Source of the DNA: an uncultured Eubacteriales bacterium
GTDB taxonomy: Bacteria > Bacillota > Clostridia > Christensenellales > Aristaeellaceae
DNA length: 40,836 nucleotides
Reading direction: 5' to 3'
Assembly (NCBI GenBank): GCA_902781095.1
Contig: CACZHW010000027.1
Span: forward strand, 1-40,836
The notes below the pieces were generated by a model that saw only the letters and a list, made by a program, of their open reading frames with translations, was not told the DNA's origin and did no database searches. The position numbers and the translations under genes were made by a program. Every line of letters begins with the position of its first letter. The stretch's first letter is position 1. Shown here piece after piece: positions 7,027 to 13,787 of this stretch.

Positions 7027-7708
7027 AGTTTCGTTGGTTTGTGGTTTTGCCGACAGTACCAAGGCGGGTCAGCAGTTCGCTGACGTCGGCAGGCGTAAAG
7101 AATTCTCCGCCGCTCTTGCCCGCATTGCTGGCGTACATGGTCATCAGATATTCGTAGGCGTCTCCAAAAGCGTCGATGTCGTGGTTCTTCACTTCGCCCA
7201 GCTTCATGTCGCGCACACCCCACAGCAGCTTGCGCAGCTTTTCGTTGCGTTTGGCAACCGTAGCGCCCAGCTTGTTGCTGTTGACGTCAAAATCATCAAA
7301 CAAACCTGCGAAGCTGTTTTCGGATACGCTGCCCTTGGCGCTCTCCTCTATGTGGCGGAAGACCGTTTCAAGGGTTTCGTTCAGGTTGTCATCCTGCGCA
7401 GCCCTGTCGCAGACGTTGCAGAACAATTCGCTCGGCAGGATGAAAAAGCCCTTCTCCTGAATGAGCCCTTCACGCGCCTCTTCCGCATCGGCGTCAGACA
7501 TCTTTGCATAGTCAAAGTCAGCGTCGCCGAACTCATGTTCGCCTTCGTTGATGTAGTTAAGGAGGTTTTCGCTGATATACCGATAGAACATCGTGCCCAG
7601 CACGTAGTTCTTAAAATCCCAGCCGTCTACACTGCCGCGCAGTTCATCCGCAATCGCCCAAATTGCGCGGTGCAGTTCGTCGCGTTCCTGCTCTTTCTTG
7701 TTATCCAT
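7025..7708 (-). pseudogene. hsdM: Truncated type I restriction-modification methyltransferase subunit (HsdM)
   Basis: The N-terminal ~221 residues match HsdM: the HsdM_N helical domain (HRAIWAIADELRGSVDGWDF, NYVLGTMFYRYISENL) and the beginning of the N6-methyltransferase domain (KSGGEFFTPADVSELLTRL). Family members are roughly 500 residues. The frame diverges after GTVGK and stops six codons later, before the AdoMet motif (DPxCGSGSLL) and the catalytic NPPY motif. It therefore cannot methylate DNA. Start at 7708 has GAGGGGTG just upstream and an intact promoter. No hsdS or hsdR is in the window. The break coincides with the GCGTCGATTT array, so a deletion or insertion removed the rest of the locus. 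Confidence 0.85.
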
Positions 7709-7738
7709 AGTGCACCCCTCACAGTTCGTATTTTCCTT

Positions 7739-7768
7739 ATTTTAACGCGACAGGGTTATTCTTTACAA
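7739..7768 (-). promoter_or_regulatory. Promoter of truncated hsdM
   Basis: On the minus strand: TTGTAA (7763-7768), 18-base spacer, TAAAAT (7739-7744), about 31 bases before the ATG. Confidence 0.6.
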
Positions 7769-7798
7769 CAAAAAAAGGCTATTATATGAAAGAAACTG

Positions 7799-7807
7799 TG
7801 CTATACT
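7799..7807 (+). promoter_or_regulatory. Possible extended -10 promoter of the P-loop NTPase gene
   Basis: TGCTATACT has the TGn extension before TATACT; no good -35 is visible. It would give a leader of about 100 bases before the ATG at 7912. Confidence 0.4.
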
Positions 7808-7911
7808 GTTTACTGATCATGCCCGGAAAAAGCACCGCGGGAGCAGGCCGGGCTGCAGAACCCTTTCCGCGTCATCCCCTGCCCCCCGACCGACGGAAAC
7901 GGAGGTTTGCC

Positions 7912-9651
7912 ATGAACATCGAGTACGAACTGGGGTACTACCTGGATACGAAGGAGAGTAACGGCGCCTTTTTGATCTGCGGCAGCCGCGGCAGCGGTAA
8001 ATCGCATATCGTCAGGCAGTACATCGCGGACAAGAAGAACTGCGAATCCTCTTTTTTCGTGATGCTCTCCCTGTTCGGCATCTCCTCGGTCGAAAGCCTG
8101 ACCAAGGCCATCAAAGAGAATATCGCCTACCGGGCCGTCATCCCTTCCAGGCTCTCCAAATCCAACCAGAAGGCCAACCTGTCGGATACCCACGCCGGCC
8201 GCCTCATCCAGTTTATCGGCTCCGAAAAGCTGTCGGACTTCAAAATCCCCGTCTCCGTCAGCCTGCTGGACCTGGTGCAGATCCAAAGCACCGTCCGTTT
8301 CCCGACCGGGGATAAAAGGCTGGTCCTCATCTTCGACGACCTGGACCGGTCCTCCCTCACACTCCCCGCGCTGTCCGGCTACATCTACAGCCTGACGGAG
8401 GGCCTGCACGTCAAGACCGTCCTGCTGGCGGACGAGAGCGCCATGCCCGCCGGGGAATTCGCCGCGTTCAGGGAGCGCATCGTCGGCCACACCTGCCACG
8501 TGAACCCCGATTACAAGGAGGCCGCCGCCGCCATCGTCCGCACGTATCACGCCATGGACCCGTCGTATTCGGCCTTCCTCAAAAAGCACACGGACGACCT
8601 GATCCTCGCCTTCGAGGGGAGCCGCTCCCGGAGCCTGCGCCCCATCCGCAAGACGCTGATCGGCTTCGAGCGGGTTTACTACGCCCTCTCGTCCATCACC
8701 TTCACCCCCGGCTTCTGGGGGGACCTGTTCTACAACTTCTCCCTCGCCTCCATCCGCGCCGGTATGGACGGACAGCGGGAGGCGGACGCGCCCGAAGAGG
8801 AGAGCGCCAGGGAAAACAACCTGCTGCCCTGCCTGCGAAGGTGGATCGAGGAGGGCGACTGGGACGAGGAGACGGTGAAGGAGAGCTACCGCAGCCGCTA
8901 CGAGGCCCGGGCCGCGAGCGTCGACCGGCAGCTGCTGCACCTGGGCTTCTGGAGCCTCGACGACGCCGTCGTGCGCGAGGGCCTGCCCGTCCTGCTGGAG
9001 CAGGCGTACCGCGGCGAGCTCCCGTGCAACGACGCCGTGCTGCTGCTGGAGCGGCTCTGCGAGCTGGAGGCCAACGGCATCCCGCTGCCCTGCCCCGTCG
9101 ACTACGCCGCATGGACGGCGGGCATGCGCGGTCGGCTTTCGGCGGTCTGTCAGGGGCGCGCCGACGAGTCGCCCCTGCACGCCGAGGCGGAGGATGGCAA
9201 GCTTGACGCCATGGGCGAGGAAGCGCGCGCGCTTTACCGGTACATCTGCGATACCTGCGACGAGTCCATCCGCATCCGGAAAAGCCGGAAGGCTTCGCTG
9301 GAATGCCTGCGCCGGCGGGACATCAACAAGCTGGAGCTGATGCGGCGGGATCCGGTCGGCCCCTTCGACGAGGAGATGCAGAAAGCCTTCTGCGATTGCT
9401 ACATGGCCTCCGGCAACGAGACCCGGCGCAGGATGGCCAGATGCCTGGCGGAGGCCCCCCTGCCGCAGGAGCGGGCCATGGACACGGAGGGGCGGAGCGA
9501 GAGCGTCCGCAACCTGCGCCGGCTCGGCGAAACCCTCCGGGAGACGCAGCGCGCCGCGAAAGACTCCTTTACGCGGATCGTCGCCGGCGAAACCGCCCAG
9601 GCGGCCGAGGCGCTCGCCGCCCGGCTGGAGAACGGAAATCCCCCGGTATAA
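7912..9651 (+). CDS. P-loop NTPase (KAP/AAA-like), role unknown
   Basis: 579 residues. Walker A GSRGSGKS at 24-31; Walker B RLVLIFDDLDRS at about 136-146, in the hhhhDDLDR form seen in KAP and STAND-type NTPases. No transmembrane helices are evident, unlike many KAP proteins. The C-terminal ~250 residues are helical, Arg/Glu-rich and unrecognised, possibly a sensor or effector region. ATG at 7912 has GGAGG 6 bases upstream; earlier in-frame codons lack a ribosome site. It is transcribed away from the truncated hsdM, a position that suggests a defence-related island, but this is inference only. A strong terminator follows. GC content is much higher than in 1-7 kb. Confidence 0.75.
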   Translation: MNIEYELGYYLDTKESNGAFLICGSRGSGKSHIVRQYIADKKNCESSFFVMLSLFGISSVESLTKAIKENIAYRAVIPSRLSKSNQKANLSDTHAGRLIQFIGSEKLSDFKIPVSVSLLDLVQIQSTVRFPTGDKRLVLIFDDLDRSSLTLPALSGYIYSLTEGLHVKTVLLADESAMPAGEFAAFRERIVGHTCHVNPDYKEAAAAIVRTYHAMDPSYSAFLKKHTDDLILAFEGSRSRSLRPIRKTLIGFERVYYALSSITFTPGFWGDLFYNFSLASIRAGMDGQREADAPEEESARENNLLPCLRRWIEEGDWDEETVKESYRSRYEARAASVDRQLLHLGFWSLDDAVVREGLPVLLEQAYRGELPCNDAVLLLERLCELEANGIPLPCPVDYAAWTAGMRGRLSAVCQGRADESPLHAEAEDGKLDAMGEEARALYRYICDTCDESIRIRKSRKASLECLRRRDINKLELMRRDPVGPFDEEMQKAFCDCYMASGNETRRRMARCLAEAPLPQERAMDTEGRSESVRNLRRLGETLRETQRAAKDSFTRIVAGETAQAAEALAARLENGNPPV

Positions 9652-9655
9652 CAAG

Positions 9656-9690
9656 AAGGCCGCCCCTTTCGGGGCGGCTTCGCTTTTCGG
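9656..9690 (+). terminator. Terminator of the P-loop NTPase gene
   Basis: GCCGCCCC-TTTC-GGGGCGGC (9659-9678) followed by TTCGCTTTT. Confidence 0.8.
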
Positions 9691-9710
9691 GTGACGTCTG
9701 TCCGGGCCGA

Positions 9711-9893
9711 TTATCCGGCGGTAGCGTGACGCCGCTTTTTCATCCCGCTCTCCACCAGCGCGCAGATTGCCGGCACGATGACGTTGAGCGCGACGTCGAA
9801 ATTAAAGGACTTGCCCGTAATCACGCACAGGACGTAGATCAAAAGGTTGAACAGGACGATAAATTTGACGAGACTCAGAACGAATTTCAACAT
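9711..9893 (-). CDS. Small membrane protein of unknown function
   Basis: 60 residues with two hydrophobic segments (FVLSLVKFIVLFNLLIYVLCVI and, weaker, FDVALNVIVPAICALVESG) and a basic C-terminus (MKKRRH). The minus-strand ATG is preceded by AAAGGAGTGA at 7 bases, which makes translation likely. It lies just downstream of the toxin-antitoxin locus, separated from it by that locus's terminator. Possibilities include a small regulatory membrane peptide or a second toxin-like peptide; nothing decides. Confidence 0.6.
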   Translation of the reverse strand: MLKFVLSLVKFIVLFNLLIYVLCVITGKSFNFDVALNVIVPAICALVESGMKKRRHATAG

Positions 9894-9987
9894 GGCTTTG
9901 TCACTCCTTTCGGCAGGTCATCCCTGCTTCGGCGCTTTTGGGTTCTCTTTACGCGCACAGGATAGCAGGCCCCCCGTCACAGAAGCG

Positions 9988-10024
9988 TCACAGAAAAAGA
10001 AACCGCCCCGTCAGGAGCGGTTTC
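9988..10024 (-). terminator. Terminator of the toxin mRNA; left copy of a 37-base direct repeat
   Basis: Read on the minus strand, GAAACCGCTCC-TGAC-GGGGCGGTTTC is followed by TTTTT. The 37 bases 9988-10024 are identical to 10356-10392. This copy is correctly placed to end the toxin transcript. Confidence 0.75.
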
Positions 10025-10034
10025 CTCTGTTTCG

Positions 10035-10063
10035 TTGACAACCGGACGCTTTTCGCGTACAAT
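10035..10063 (+). promoter_or_regulatory. Promoter of the antitoxin RNA
   Basis: Consensus TTGACA (10035-10040), 17-base spacer, TACAAT (10058-10063). No open frame with a start follows before the terminator, so the product is most likely a short RNA. Confidence 0.8.
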
Positions 10064-10069
10064 GTGGAC

Positions 10070-10155
10070 AGGAAGGAGCCTTTACGCGAGGGCTCTCCGG
10101 TTTAACGGATAGAACCGCCGGTCAGGTCGCAACTGCCGGCGGTTCGCTTTTATTT
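10070..10155 (+). ncRNA. Putative antisense RNA antitoxin of a type I toxin-antitoxin pair
   Basis: About 85 bases from a strong promoter to an intrinsic terminator: GAACCGCCGG (10112-10121), 14-base loop, CCGGCGGTTC (10136-10145), then GCTTTTATTT. It converges on the toxin gene and would be fully complementary to the toxin mRNA's 3' untranslated region and its last codons, the same layout as known convergent pairs such as TxpA/RatA of Bacillus subtilis. Pairing would block translation or trigger decay of the toxin mRNA. Its first bases (GTGGACAGGAAG) match the 5' end of the toxin mRNA. The ends are estimated from the promoter and terminator, not measured. Confidence 0.65.
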
Positions 10156-10230
10156 ACGAAAACACTCTATTGCTGTAAACAGCACCAGAAGCATCGTAAG
10201 AACGACCATGAGAATCTCATAGGCATTCAT
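10150..10230 (-). CDS. Holin-like hydrophobic peptide, putative type I toxin
   Basis: 26 residues: begins MNAYEILMVVLTMLLVLF, then a charged end (IECFRK). One transmembrane helix with a short polar N-terminus, as in the 'putative holin-like toxin' peptides of Bacillota, which start M-x-x-[YF]-E-x-L. Such peptides insert in the membrane and collapse the potential. The ribosome site GGGAGGTG (10237-10244) is 6 bases upstream of ATG. It has its own sigma-A promoter (10304-10333), a ~70-base leader whose hairpin covers the ribosome site, and a convergent antisense RNA. Toxicity is inferred from architecture. Confidence 0.7.
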   Translation of the reverse strand: MNAYEILMVVLTMLLVLFTAIECFRK

Positions 10231-10239
10231 AAGCGACAC

Positions 10240-10270
10240 CTCCCTTCGTTCTGTACGCGAAACGAGAGAG
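10240..10270 (-). promoter_or_regulatory. Leader hairpin that buries the toxin ribosome site
   Basis: In the toxin mRNA, CTCTCTCGTT (complement of 10261-10270) can pair with AACGAAGGGAG (complement of 10240-10250) around a 10-base loop, with one bulged A. The 3' arm contains the GGGAG of the Shine-Dalgarno. Hidden ribosome sites are common in type I toxin mRNAs. Confidence 0.55.
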
Positions 10271-10303
10271 GCCCGCGGGCAGACTCTTCCTGTCCACGGC
10301 AAA

Positions 10304-10333
10304 AGTATATCACCGGATTCTTATGCTTATCAA
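10304..10333 (-). promoter_or_regulatory. Promoter of the toxin gene
   Basis: Minus strand: TTGATA (10328-10333), 18-base spacer, TATACT (10304-10309). The start site would be near 10297, giving a leader beginning about GTGGACAGGAAG. Confidence 0.7.
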
Positions 10334-10355
10334 TTTATAAATATGTTTATTTGAC

Positions 10356-10392
10356 TCACAGAAAAAGAAACCGCCCCGTCAGGAGCGGTTTC
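10356..10392 (-). terminator. Rubrerythrin terminator; right copy of the 37-base direct repeat
   Basis: Same hairpin as 9988-10024, placed 19 bases after the rubrerythrin stop with a TTTTT tail on the minus strand. It terminates the rubrerythrin mRNA and insulates the toxin promoter. Confidence 0.8.
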
Positions 10393-10410
10393 AGAGGATA
10401 CAGCTGTTGC

Positions 10411-10959
10411 TTATTTGAAGTACCGGTCCAGCAGGCCCTTGAAGGCCTTGCCGTGCCGGGCTTCGTCGCGCGCCATCTCGTGCACGGTGTCGTGGATGGC
10501 GTCCAGGTTCAGCGCCTTGGCCTTCTTGGCCAGCTCCGTCTTGCCGGCGGTGGCGCCGTTCTCGGCGTCCACGCGCATCTGCAGGTTCTTCTTCGTGGAG
10601 TCGGTCAGCACCTCGCCCAGCATCTCCGCGAACTTCGCCGCGTGCTCCGCCTCTTCGAAGGCCGCCTTCTCGTAGTAAAGGCCGATCTCCGGATAGCCCT
10701 CGCGGAAGGCCTGACGGCTCATCGCCAGGTACATGCCCACCTCGGAGCACTCGCCGTTGAAGTTCTCGCGCAGGCCTTCCTTAATCTCGTCCGGAACGTC
10801 CTTGGCGACGCCCACGACGTGCTCTGCGGCCCAGGTCATCTCGCCGGCCTGCCGGGTGAACTTGGATGCCGGCGCCTTGCAGACGGGGCAGCGGTAATCG
10901 GCGGGCAGCTCCTCGCCCTCGTAGACGTAGCCGCAAATCTGGCAAACCCACTTGGTCAT
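10411..10959 (-). CDS. Rubrerythrin (rubredoxin domain at the N-terminus)
   Basis: 182 residues. The N-terminal rubredoxin domain has CQICGY and CPVCKAP ligating one iron; the ferritin-like four-helix domain follows, with [27 protein letters not shown] and [12 protein letters not shown] supplying the Glu/His ligands of a di-iron site. The domain order is that of reverse rubrerythrins, which reduce H2O2 (and indirectly O2) in anaerobes using NADH-linked electron donors. ATG at 10959 has AGGAGG upstream, so the longer frame to 11040 is not used. It is monocistronic with a good promoter and terminator. Confidence 0.93.
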   Translation of the reverse strand: MTKWVCQICGYVYEGEELPADYRCPVCKAPASKFTRQAGEMTWAAEHVVGVAKDVPDEIKEGLRENFNGECSEVGMYLAMSRQAFREGYPEIGLYYEKAAFEEAEHAAKFAEMLGEVLTDSTKKNLQMRVDAENGATAGKTELAKKAKALNLDAIHDTVHEMARDEARHGKAFKGLLDRYFK

Positions 10960-11044
10960 CTTCTGGTTCCTCCTATAGTTTATGTCGTTTTTCGCCCTTC
11001 GGGGCGGTGGTTCCTCCGGCGGCCTGTTATACAGGCGCATTGTT

Positions 11045-11074
11045 ATCTTATCGTACCACCCGCGTGTTAGTCAA
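11045..11074 (-). promoter_or_regulatory. Rubrerythrin promoter
   Basis: Minus strand: TTGACT (11069-11074), 18-base spacer, TAAGAT (11045-11050), about 85 bases before the start codon. Confidence 0.65.
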
Positions 11075-11104
11075 CGCTATCAAACGCCGCTAAACCCCCG
11101 GTCG

Positions 11105-11190
11105 CCTCCCCCTCCTTGCCTTCCCCTTTAGGGGAAGGCGCCCCCGCAGGGGCGTATGAGGTCCCGCAGGCGGTGGATGAGGTCCCAAAG
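11105..11190. repeat. Palindromic intergenic repeat unit
   Basis: Successive hairpins: GCCTTCCCC-TTTA-GGGGAAGGC (11118-11139) and GCCCC-CGC-AGGGGC right after, then TATGAGGTCCCGCAGGCGG and a partial repeat GGATGAGGTCCC. It resembles in style the stretch at 38100-38200, consistent with a dispersed repeat family of this genome. Located between divergent genes. Confidence 0.55.
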
Positions 11191-11194
11191 GCAG

Positions 11195-11222
11195 TTGTAA
11201 TTTTCCCGCATTCCGCTATAAT
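11195..11222 (+). promoter_or_regulatory. Promoter of the aldo/keto reductase pair
   Basis: TTGTAA (11195-11200), 16-base spacer, TATAAT (11217-11222); GGAAAGGA precedes the ATG at 11268. Confidence 0.65.
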
Positions 11223-11267
11223 CAGTCTGAACGAACCGGCAGGCGAGCCCTGCGGAAAGGACACGGC

Positions 11268-12257
11268 ATGTACATTCCGGACGAAAAGCGCTACGAGCGC
11301 ATCCCCTACCGGCGCTGCGGCGCCAGCGGCGTACTGCTCCCCGCGCTCTCCCTGGGCCTGTGGCACAATTTCGGCAGCATCACGCCCTTCGGCGTGCAGC
11401 AGTCCATCCTGCGCACGGCCTTCGACAGCGGCATCACCCACTTCGACCTGGCCAACAACTACGGCCCGCCCTACGGCGAGGCGGAGCGCAACTTCGGCAT
11501 CCACATGGACAGGGACTGGCGCCCCCACCGGGACGAGCTGTTCATCTCCACCAAGGCCGGCTACGACATGTGGCCCGGCCCCTACGGCGACCACGGCAGC
11601 CGCAAGTACCTGATCGCCAGCCTGGATCAGTCCCTCGCGCGCATGCACCTGGACTACGTGGACCTCTTCTACCACCACCGCCCCGACCCGGACACGCCCC
11701 TGGAGGAGACGATGGGCGCGCTGGACACCATCGTGCGCAGCGGGCGCGCGCTCTACGTCGGCCTCTCCAACTACCGCCCGGCGGAGGCGGCCGAGGCGAT
11801 CCGCATCCTGCGGGAGCTGGGCACCCCCTGCCTCATCCACCAGCCGCGCTACAACCTGCTGGACCGCTGGATCGAGGACGGCCTCACCGACGTGCTGCGC
11901 CGGGAGAAGGTCGGCTGCATCGTCTTCTCCCCGCTGGCGCGCGGCGTGCTGACGGGCAAGTACCTGTCCGGCATCCCCGCCGATTCCCGCATCGCCCGCG
12001 ACCCGCGCTACCTCAAGGCCGACGCACTGACGGACGCGCTGCAGCGCAAGGTGGCCGCGCTCAAGGCCGTCGCGGACGCGCGCGGGCAGAAGCTGCACCA
12101 GATGGCGCTGCAGTGGGTGCTGCGCGACCCGGTGGTCACCAGCGCGCTCATCGGCGTCAGCCGGCCGGAGCAGATCGCGGACAACCTCCAGGCCCTCAGC
12201 GCCGCGCCTTTCTCCGCGGAAGAGCTCTCGGCTATCGAGGAAGCGCTGCAGGCCTGA
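11268..12257 (+). CDS. Aldo/keto reductase, L-glyceraldehyde 3-phosphate reductase type (YghZ/Gpr-like)
   Basis: 329 residues, collinear with E. coli YghZ as I remember it: YRRCGASG, LSLGLWHNFG, ITHFDLANNYGPPYGEAE, STKAGYDMWPGPYGD, DYVDLFYHHRPDPDTPLEETM. The aldo/keto reductase tetrad is complete: Asp and Tyr in DLANNY, Lys in STKAGY, His in YHH. The family reduces L-glyceraldehyde 3-phosphate and other aldehydes with NADPH, and is related to potassium-channel beta subunits. It starts at ATG 11268 behind GGAAAGGA. A second aldo/keto reductase gene follows after 16 bases, so they form an operon. Confidence 0.9.
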   Translation: MYIPDEKRYERIPYRRCGASGVLLPALSLGLWHNFGSITPFGVQQSILRTAFDSGITHFDLANNYGPPYGEAERNFGIHMDRDWRPHRDELFISTKAGYDMWPGPYGDHGSRKYLIASLDQSLARMHLDYVDLFYHHRPDPDTPLEETMGALDTIVRSGRALYVGLSNYRPAEAAEAIRILRELGTPCLIHQPRYNLLDRWIEDGLTDVLRREKVGCIVFSPLARGVLTGKYLSGIPADSRIARDPRYLKADALTDALQRKVAALKAVADARGQKLHQMALQWVLRDPVVTSALIGVSRPEQIADNLQALSAAPFSAEELSAIEEALQA

Positions 12258-12273
12258 GCCGGGAGGGCACGCC

Positions 12274-13368
12274 ATGGAATACAGACTCAACCGCAGGACC
12301 GGCGATTCGCTCAGCGTCATCGGCATCGGCTCCGCGTATCTCGGCAAGGCGGAGCGGGACGAGGGCGTCCGGGCCCTGCGCGCGGCCTTCGAGGGCGGGA
12401 TCAACTTCTTCGACCTGGCCGCGGGCGACGGCCGCGCCTTCCCCCTCTGGGGCGAGGCGCTCGGCGACGTGCGGGACCGGGTCCGCTACCAGATCCACTT
12501 CGGCGCGGACTACACGCACGGCGCCTACGCCTGGACGCTGGAAAAGGACGCGGTCCTGCGCTCCGTCGACTGGCAACTCTCCCGGCTGCGGACGGACACC
12601 ATCGACTACGGCTTCATCCACTGCCAGGACGAGCTCTCCGACTGGGAGGCCTACCGCAAAAACGGCGTGTATGCCTGCCTCCTGCACCTGAAGGAGGAGG
12701 GCGTCGTGCGGCACATCGGCCTCTCCTCCCACACGCCCGCCGTCGCCGGCCGCATCCTGGACGAAGTGCCGGTGGACCAGCTGATGTTCTCCCTCAACCC
12801 CGCCTACGACCGCGGCCGCGGCGAGTTCGCCAACGGCAGCGCGGACGAGCGCGGGGCCCTCTGCCGCCGTTGCGCGCGGGAGGGCATCGGCATCTCCGTG
12901 ATGAAGCCCTCCTCCGGCGGCCAGCTGCTCTCCGCCGCCCAGTCGCCCCTCGGCCGGGCGCTGACGGCACGCCAGTGCCTCCGCTACGCGCTGGACACGC
13001 CCGGCGTTCTGACGGCGATGTGCGGCGTGCGCAATGCGGCCGACGTCCATGCGCTGCTGCACGTCTTCGACGGGCCGGAAGAGGAGCCCGCCTTCACCCC
13101 CGGCGACAGCCCGGAGTCCGCGCAGGCGGCGGAGCGTTGCGTCTACTGCAACCACTGCCAGCCCTGTCTCGCCGGCCTGGACATCGGGCTCATCAACAAG
13201 TGCTACGACCTCGCACGCGCCGGGGACGGCATGGCGGCGGAGCACTACCGGCAGCTCTCCCGCACCGCGAAGAACTGCACCGGCTGCGGCCACTGCGACA
13301 AGCGCTGCCCCTTCCGCGTGCGCCAGAGCGCCCGGATGGCGGAGATCGCCCGGTACTTCGGAAAGTAA
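12274..13368 (+). CDS. Aldo/keto reductase-like protein with C-terminal 4Fe-4S ferredoxin domain
   Basis: 364 residues. The TIM-barrel part shows family landmarks (IGIGSAYLG, GGINFFDLAAGDG, TIDYGFIHCQD, GLSSHTP), but two tetrad residues are replaced: the Tyr expected five residues after Asp47 is Asp52, and the Lys position is His75. The C-terminal ~80 residues carry CVYCNHCQPC and CTGCGHCDKRCPF, enough for two iron-sulphur clusters. Members of this ferredoxin-tailed group are redox enzymes of unknown substrate in anaerobes. GGGAGGG precedes the ATG. Co-transcribed with the upstream reductase. Confidence 0.85.
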   Translation: MEYRLNRRTGDSLSVIGIGSAYLGKAERDEGVRALRAAFEGGINFFDLAAGDGRAFPLWGEALGDVRDRVRYQIHFGADYTHGAYAWTLEKDAVLRSVDWQLSRLRTDTIDYGFIHCQDELSDWEAYRKNGVYACLLHLKEEGVVRHIGLSSHTPAVAGRILDEVPVDQLMFSLNPAYDRGRGEFANGSADERGALCRRCAREGIGISVMKPSSGGQLLSAAQSPLGRALTARQCLRYALDTPGVLTAMCGVRNAADVHALLHVFDGPEEEPAFTPGDSPESAQAAERCVYCNHCQPCLAGLDIGLINKCYDLARAGDGMAAEHYRQLSRTAKNCTGCGHCDKRCPFRVRQSARMAEIARYFGK

Positions 13369-13380
13369 AGATACAGAACA

Positions 13381-13402
13381 TGCCCTGCCGGACGGCAGGG
13401 CA
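13381..13402. terminator. Hairpin between convergent genes
   Basis: TGCCCTGCC-GGAC-GGCAGGGCA, shared by the plus-strand reductase pair and the minus-strand membrane operon. The T-richer side is on the minus strand, so termination is more convincing there. Confidence 0.55.
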
Positions 13403-13422
13403 CGAATCGTTTGGTCTGTCCT

Positions 13423-13695
13423 TTATGCGCGGTTCAGCGACGAAAAGTAACCGTACGCTCCGCCGGCCGCGCCGCTGACCAGCAGCACGCCGAAGAGGAT
13501 CAGCACGATCACCAGCGCGCAGAAGAACGAGCGGGCATAGTTTCTGCGGTTGATGTTCTGGTTGCTCAGCGAAAAGACGATCAGCAGAATAAAGCCGACC
13601 AGCGGGATCGCAAACAGAATGGAGTAACCGAAATACGCCCACGGGGACAGCGGCCGGAACTGCTCAGGGCCGTCATAACCATATTTGTCGGTCAT
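13423..13695 (-). CDS. Small two-helix membrane protein, paralogue of the next gene
   Basis: 90 residues: short soluble start (TDKYGYDGPEQFRPLSPWAY), a hydrophobic segment (FGYSILFAIPLVGFILLIVF), a conserved linker (NQNINRRNYARSFFCAL) and a second hydrophobic segment. It is clearly paralogous to the N-terminal ~85 residues of the 13788-14414 product, sharing KYGY, GY, NINRRN and ARSFFCAL. The start at 13695 has AAAGGA about 9 bases upstream; the longer frame to 13791 lacks one. It is last in a three-gene operon. Function unknown. Confidence 0.75.
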   Translation of the reverse strand: MTDKYGYDGPEQFRPLSPWAYFGYSILFAIPLVGFILLIVFSLSNQNINRRNYARSFFCALVIVLILFGVLLVSGAAGGAYGYFSSLNRA

Positions 13696-13787
13696 GTGAA
13701 TCATTCCTTTCTTTAAATCGTGGTCAGATTGTTCAGTCGGGGCAGCGTCTGCGTCAGGGATGCCAGTGTCTGCCATCCAAAGTACGG

